Source of the DNA: Alphaproteobacteria bacterium MarineAlpha10_Bin2
GTDB lineage: Bacteria > Pseudomonadota > Alphaproteobacteria > UBA828
Direction: 5' to 3'
Assembly (NCBI GenBank): GCA_002937555.1
Contig: PTKB01000098.1
Location: forward strand, 1-9,121
DNA length: 9,121 bases
The translations under genes and the position numbers were made by a program. Under the pieces are notes generated by a model. That model made no database searches. It was not told the origin of the DNA and saw only the letters and a list, made by a program, of their open reading frames with translations. Shown here piece after piece: positions 6,279 through 9,121 of the stretch; the first letter of the stretch is position 1, and each line of letters opens with the position of its first letter.

Positions 6279-7075
6279 TATCCGTGCGTTGCCGCGATGA
6301 GGCCGCCGTCGACGACGAGATCGGCGGCGGTGACGTATTTGGCTTCGTCGGACGCGAGATAGAGTGCGGCGTAGGCCACGTCCCAGCCTTCGCCCATATG
6401 GCCCATCGGAACCTGCTTGTTGCGCTTTTCGATGAGCGCCGAGGCGTCTCCGGCGCCGTACTGTCCGGCCAGGCGCACCTCGACGAGCGGCGTGTGCATC
6501 AACCCCGGCGAGATCGAATTGCAACGGATGCCGAGCGGCGCATATTTCACCGCAAGCGCGCGGCCGAACTGCACCAGCCCTGCTTTGGAAGCGGCATAGC
6601 CGACATGGTCGTTGCCGATATGGCGGAGACCTGCGATCGAGGAAATATTGACGATCGCGCCGCCGCCCTGGCGCTCCATATGGGGTATGGCGTGTTTACA
6701 GGCGAGAAAAGCCGAGGTGAGGTTGAAATCGAGTTGGCCTTGCCATTCGTCCAGGCTGAGCTCCACCGGGCCGCCCGGTACCGAGCCGCCGACATTGTTG
6801 ACGAGAATATCGATACGCCCGAATTGCGCGACACAAGCGTCGATCGTCGCCTTGACCTGGGCGGCATCGGTCACGTCGCAGTGATGGGTTTCGCAAACGC
6901 CGCCCTCCGAGGCAATGATGGCTTGGGTCTCCGCCGCCGCTTCCGGCACCAGATCGACGGCAAAGATGCTGGCGCCTTCGCGCGCGAAGGCCACCGCCGT
7001 GCTTTTGCCATTGCCCCAGCCCGGTCCGACCGATCCGGCGCCGGTGATCAGCGCCACTTTGTTTTCCAACCGCAT
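6272..7075 (-). CDS. SDR-family NAD(P)-dependent oxidoreductase
   Basis: This 267-residue classical short-chain dehydrogenase has the cofactor motif in an expanded form, TGAGSVGPGWGNGK (11-24), longer than the usual TGxxxGxG. D41 ends the second strand, favouring NAD. CDVTD (66-70) and NNVGG (93-97) follow. The active site is N118, the serine of NISSIAG (S145 or S146), and Y160/K164 in YAASK. The C-terminus has the expected VDGG. It is a cytoplasmic dehydrogenase or reductase of an alcohol, sugar or hydroxy acid; the substrate is not assigned. The expanded glycine loop is known in a minority subset of SDRs. A moderate ribosome binding site (GAGG) lies about 11 bases upstream of the ATG at 7075. 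It converges on and overlaps the aldo/keto reductase and is divergent from the Sel1 gene. Confidence 0.92.
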   Translation of the reverse strand: MRLENKVALITGAGSVGPGWGNGKSTAVAFAREGASIFAVDLVPEAAAETQAIIASEGGVCETHHCDVTDAAQVKATIDACVAQFGRIDILVNNVGGSVPGGPVELSLDEWQGQLDFNLTSAFLACKHAIPHMERQGGGAIVNISSIAGLRHIGNDHVGYAASKAGLVQFGRALAVKYAPLGIRCNSISPGLMHTPLVEVRLAGQYGAGDASALIEKRNKQVPMGHMGEGWDVAYAALYLASDEAKYVTAADLVVDGGLIAATHGYQ

Positions 7076-7154
7076 ATGCTTGTCCGCCTCTTATGATGCC
7101 AATACTGCGGCGAATTTATCTTTCCCAACGGGCTGGCACCAGTATCATTTGGTC
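7076..7154. promoter_or_regulatory. Divergent intergenic region between the SDR and Sel1-repeat genes
   Basis: The 79-bp spacer must carry both promoters if each gene has its own. It contains the SDR ribosome binding site on the minus strand and an AT-rich patch at about 7112-7123. I see no convincing -35/-10 pair and no strong ribosome binding site before the Sel1 start. A 6-bp inverted repeat (ATACTG at 7102, CAGTAT at 7140) is too short to weigh. Confidence 0.3.
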
Positions 7155-8507
7155 ATGCAAAACGTGAATCGGCATGGATCGCAAATCCTGCGGATTTCGG
7201 CGATCGTCGTCGTATTGTGGCTGATATTGCTGACGGCCTGTCCGATCGGCATGACCGGCGTAGCGAGGGCGCAGGATGAGACACCGGCGAATTTCCATGC
7301 CGCCTATGCCGCCTATACGCGCGGCGACTATCAGACGGCGCATGATATGTGGCTCGTGCTGGCGAAGCGCGGCGATGCCGATGCTCAATTCAACGTCGCC
7401 GCGCTCTATGACAATGGCTGGGGCATCGAGCGCGATATAGAGACTGCGGCGCGGTGGTATGAGCGCGCGGCGGCGCGCAACATCGCGCCGGCCGAGCTGG
7501 TATTGGCGCATATCCTCAGGCGCGGAGAAATAAGCGAACCGGATGGCGAGCAGGCGCTGCGCCACATCCGTTCGGCGGCGCACCGCGGCTCCGCCCGCGC
7601 CCAGTTCGAGCTTGGCGTCGCTTATGACCGCGGCGTCAGGGTCACGCAGAATTACGCCACCGCGGCCGTGTGGTACGAAAAGGCGGCGGCCCAAGGCCTC
7701 ACCGAAGCGATCTATAATTTGGGCACCCTGTTCGACGAGGGGCTGGGCGCGCCGAAGGATCATGCGGCGGCGCTCGCCTGGTACCGGCAGGCCGCGCGCG
7801 GTGGCAACGCCTTGGCCGAAAACAATATAGGCAATTTGCACGAGAAGGGGTTGGGCGTGCCGCAAGACTATGCGCAAGCGGTCGAATGGTACGCCAAAGC
7901 GGCGGCGCGCGGCCTCGCCATCGCGCAAAACAATCTCGCCACCATGTACCATCTCGGCCATGGCGTGGCGCGCGATTTCAAACAGGCGGCGCGCTGGTAC
8001 AGGCTGGCGGCGGCGCAGGGCGAGCAATCGGCGCAGAACAATCTGGGGCTATTACAAGCCAACGGCCTCGGCGTCGCGCGCGACCTGGTGGCGGCGACCA
8101 AATGGTTTCTCCTCGCCGCCGGCGGCCCCGACAAAGAGCTGGCGTTGCGCGCCAGCACCTATAGCCGAAGGCTCGCCGCCGAGCTCGTTGGCGATGAATT
8201 GGCGGCGGTGCAGGACGCGGTCGACGCCTACAACGCGGCGGCGGCCATGAGCGCTGAAACGGAATCGAAGCGGCTCGTTCCCGTGCCCGTTTCCACAGAA
8301 GCCCTCGGCCACCAGACCGTCACACTACAGCGCTTGCTGGCGGCGCTGGGCTATTACCAAGGCGCGGTGGACGGATTGATCGGCCCCATCACATTGGAGG
8401 CCCTGCGGCTTGCGCGGCGGCGGGAAGGGCTGGACTTGCCGGCGGAAATTTCAGCCGCAATCATTGCCGCGCTCGCCGACATTCACCGGCGGCGTTCACC
8501 GAACTAA
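7155..8507 (+). CDS. Exported Sel1-repeat protein with C-terminal peptidoglycan-binding-like domain
   Basis: From the ATG at 7155 the product is 450 residues. The N-terminus has positive residues (R6, R13) and a hydrophobic segment at 14-28. It offers two export readings: a lipobox-like LTAC with C29, or signal peptidase I cleavage after ARA at 37-39. Residues 76-327 form seven tandem 36-residue Sel1 repeats; the second (112-147) is degenerate, and the others follow an A-NNLG-(L/M)Y--G-GV--D---A--WY--AA--G pattern. A half-repeat precedes them at 47-75. Residues about 385-441 (LQRLLAALGYYQGAVDG, then GPITLEAL) resemble a peptidoglycan_binding_1 domain. Such proteins act as envelope scaffolds or in cell-wall-linked regulation. 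The start is the least certain part: no clear ribosome binding site is seen, and a GTG at 7164 would also keep the signal sequence. The stop TAA overlaps the TAG of the convergent lactonase gene. Confidence 0.88.
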   Translation: MQNVNRHGSQILRISAIVVVLWLILLTACPIGMTGVARAQDETPANFHAAYAAYTRGDYQTAHDMWLVLAKRGDADAQFNVAALYDNGWGIERDIETAARWYERAAARNIAPAELVLAHILRRGEISEPDGEQALRHIRSAAHRGSARAQFELGVAYDRGVRVTQNYATAAVWYEKAAAQGLTEAIYNLGTLFDEGLGAPKDHAAALAWYRQAARGGNALAENNIGNLHEKGLGVPQDYAQAVEWYAKAAARGLAIAQNNLATMYHLGHGVARDFKQAARWYRLAAAQGEQSAQNNLGLLQANGLGVARDLVAATKWFLLAAGGPDKELALRASTYSRRLAAELVGDELAAVQDAVDAYNAAAAMSAETESKRLVPVPVSTEALGHQTVTLQRLLAALGYYQGAVDGLIGPITLEALRLARRREGLDLPAEISAAIIAALADIHRRRSPN

Positions 8508-9121
8508 GTCAGCTCGAGCGGCGCCTGGGGCACGTCCTGCCAAAATTCCGGATCGTGACCGTAATAGATGCGCGCGCCAGCCGATTGCAGGCGGCGCAGG
8601 GATTTTAAAGATTCAAGCATCTTCTCGCGATCGTAAACGATATTCGGAAGATGCAGGTCTTCGAGGGTTTTGCGGAAATAGCAGGCATCGGCGGCGAGCA
8701 GGATATCGCCCGACGCGAGCTTTACCTTCAGCGATTAGTGCCCCGGCGTATGGCCATGGGTGGGCACCGTCACCACCGTGCCGTCGCCGAACAGGTCGAA
8801 TTCGCCGTCGACTTGGCGAACTTGGTGGCCGTGGTTGTAGTCTTCCGGATTGAAAATATTCGCTTCGATCAGCTCGGGCACATGCCCGGCTTCCCATTCT
8901 TTCTCCTGAATGATGATGGTGGCGTTGGGAACCAGTGCGTTGCCGCCGGTATGGTCCCAATGCAGGTGGGAATTTATAATGTAATCGATCGAATCGGTGG
9001 CGATATTGAGGGTCTCTAGACGCGCCTTGATTTCCTTGCCGGGGCGGAATTCAACTTCGAACAACCCCGCCAGCACATCGCCGGCGCGGGCGTGCATATC
9101 GGTTTGAATATCGGGATGAAG
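8504..9121 (-). pseudogene. AHL-lactonase-family metallo-beta-lactamase-fold hydrolase interrupted by one in-frame TAA, 5' end off the window
   Basis: The frame is already open at the right edge (LHPDIQTDM is read before the first internal ATG at 9097), so the true start is outside the window. The metal-binding motif HLHWDH lies at 8968-8951 and HTPGH at 8752-8738. A TAA at 8737-8735 then interrupts the expected HTPGHQS. The same frame continues for 76 more codons to TAG at 8506-8504 and holds the rest of the active site: DACY (aspartate and tyrosine ligand positions) and YYGHD (last histidine ligand), as in N-acyl-homoserine lactonases of the AiiA type. A single change from CAA would explain the lesion; no frameshift is present. 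It is either a very recent nonsense mutation, a sequencing error, or a truncated product. As written, the protein would lack the bridging aspartate and last histidine and should be inactive. Confidence 0.88.
8735..8737 (-). other. Premature TAA replacing a conserved glutamine codon in the lactonase-family gene
   Basis: The TAA follows directly after the codon for the HTPGH ligand histidine, where relatives have glutamine (HTPGHQS). The frames before and after it are both conserved and in phase, so only one base (C to T in a CAA codon) needs to differ. No good restart codon with a ribosome binding site follows soon after. Confidence 0.8.

Noticed and set aside
6284..7096. 270-codon plus-strand open frame across the SDR gene
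   Set aside because: It is antisense to a complete SDR with all catalytic motifs and has no recognisable domain of its own.
7134..7150. Sigma-54-like TGGCAC element before the Sel1 gene
   Set aside because: The matching GC at the -12 position is absent and the element would lie almost on the start codon.
6915..7154. Upstream extension of the Sel1-repeat gene by 80 codons
   Set aside because: It lies antisense to the SDR N-terminus and would bury the signal sequence; the ATG at 7155 places the signal peptide at the N-terminus.
7116..8027. 303-codon minus-strand open frame across the Sel1 gene
   Set aside because: It is an antisense shadow of the repetitive Sel1 coding sequence.
7400..8130. 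Tandem-repeat DNA in the Sel1 gene
   Set aside because: The periodicity of about 108 bp comes from 36-residue Sel1 protein repeats that have diverged at the DNA level; it is not a separate DNA repeat.

Overview
The window is GC-rich, densely packed bacterial chromosome. Codon use, the strong preference for G/C third positions and the protein families present suggest an alphaproteobacterium, perhaps Rhodospirillales-like or a related environmental lineage. This taxonomic guess is inference only. No RNA genes, transposons, CRISPR arrays or prophage genes were seen.

Layout from left to right: (1) on the minus strand, bases 1-1885, a long exported WD40-type beta-propeller protein whose 3' end lies off the window; it is a single unbroken frame of 628 codons. 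(2) A 75-bp divergent spacer. (3) On the plus strand, a 43-codon gene (1961-2092) with a very good ribosome binding site, encoding a signal peptide plus a 14-residue, extremely acidic mature peptide. (4) 21 bases further, in the same frame, a saccharopine dehydrogenase-family oxidoreductase (2114-3319). (5) Converging on it with a 3-base gap, a translationally coupled minus-strand pair: a Tm-1-like ATP-binding (UPF0261) protein followed by a PEP-hydrolase-family TIM-barrel protein. These correspond to the two halves of the plant Tm-1 protein. (6) Divergent from that pair, an aldo/keto reductase (5433-6278), whose 3' end overlaps by 7 bases a convergent SDR oxidoreductase (6272-7075). (7) Divergent from the SDR, an exported Sel1-repeat protein with a C-terminal peptidoglycan-binding-like domain (7155-8507). 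(8) Its stop codon overlaps that of a minus-strand AHL-lactonase-family metallo-hydrolase (8504 to beyond 9121), which carries one in-frame TAA immediately after the HTPGH metal-ligand motif and is otherwise open and motif-complete.

Three oxidoreductases (saccharopine DH-like, AKR, SDR) surround the UPF0261/PEP-hydrolase pair. This looks like a small-molecule (sugar-acid, keto-acid or similar) metabolic neighbourhood, but the substrate cannot be read from sequence. A second theme is export: the WD40 protein, the acidic micropeptide and the Sel1 protein all have N-terminal signal sequences. The points most worth a second look are the acidic secreted micropeptide divergent from the WD40 gene, the split Tm-1 operon, and the single-codon lesion in the lactonase.
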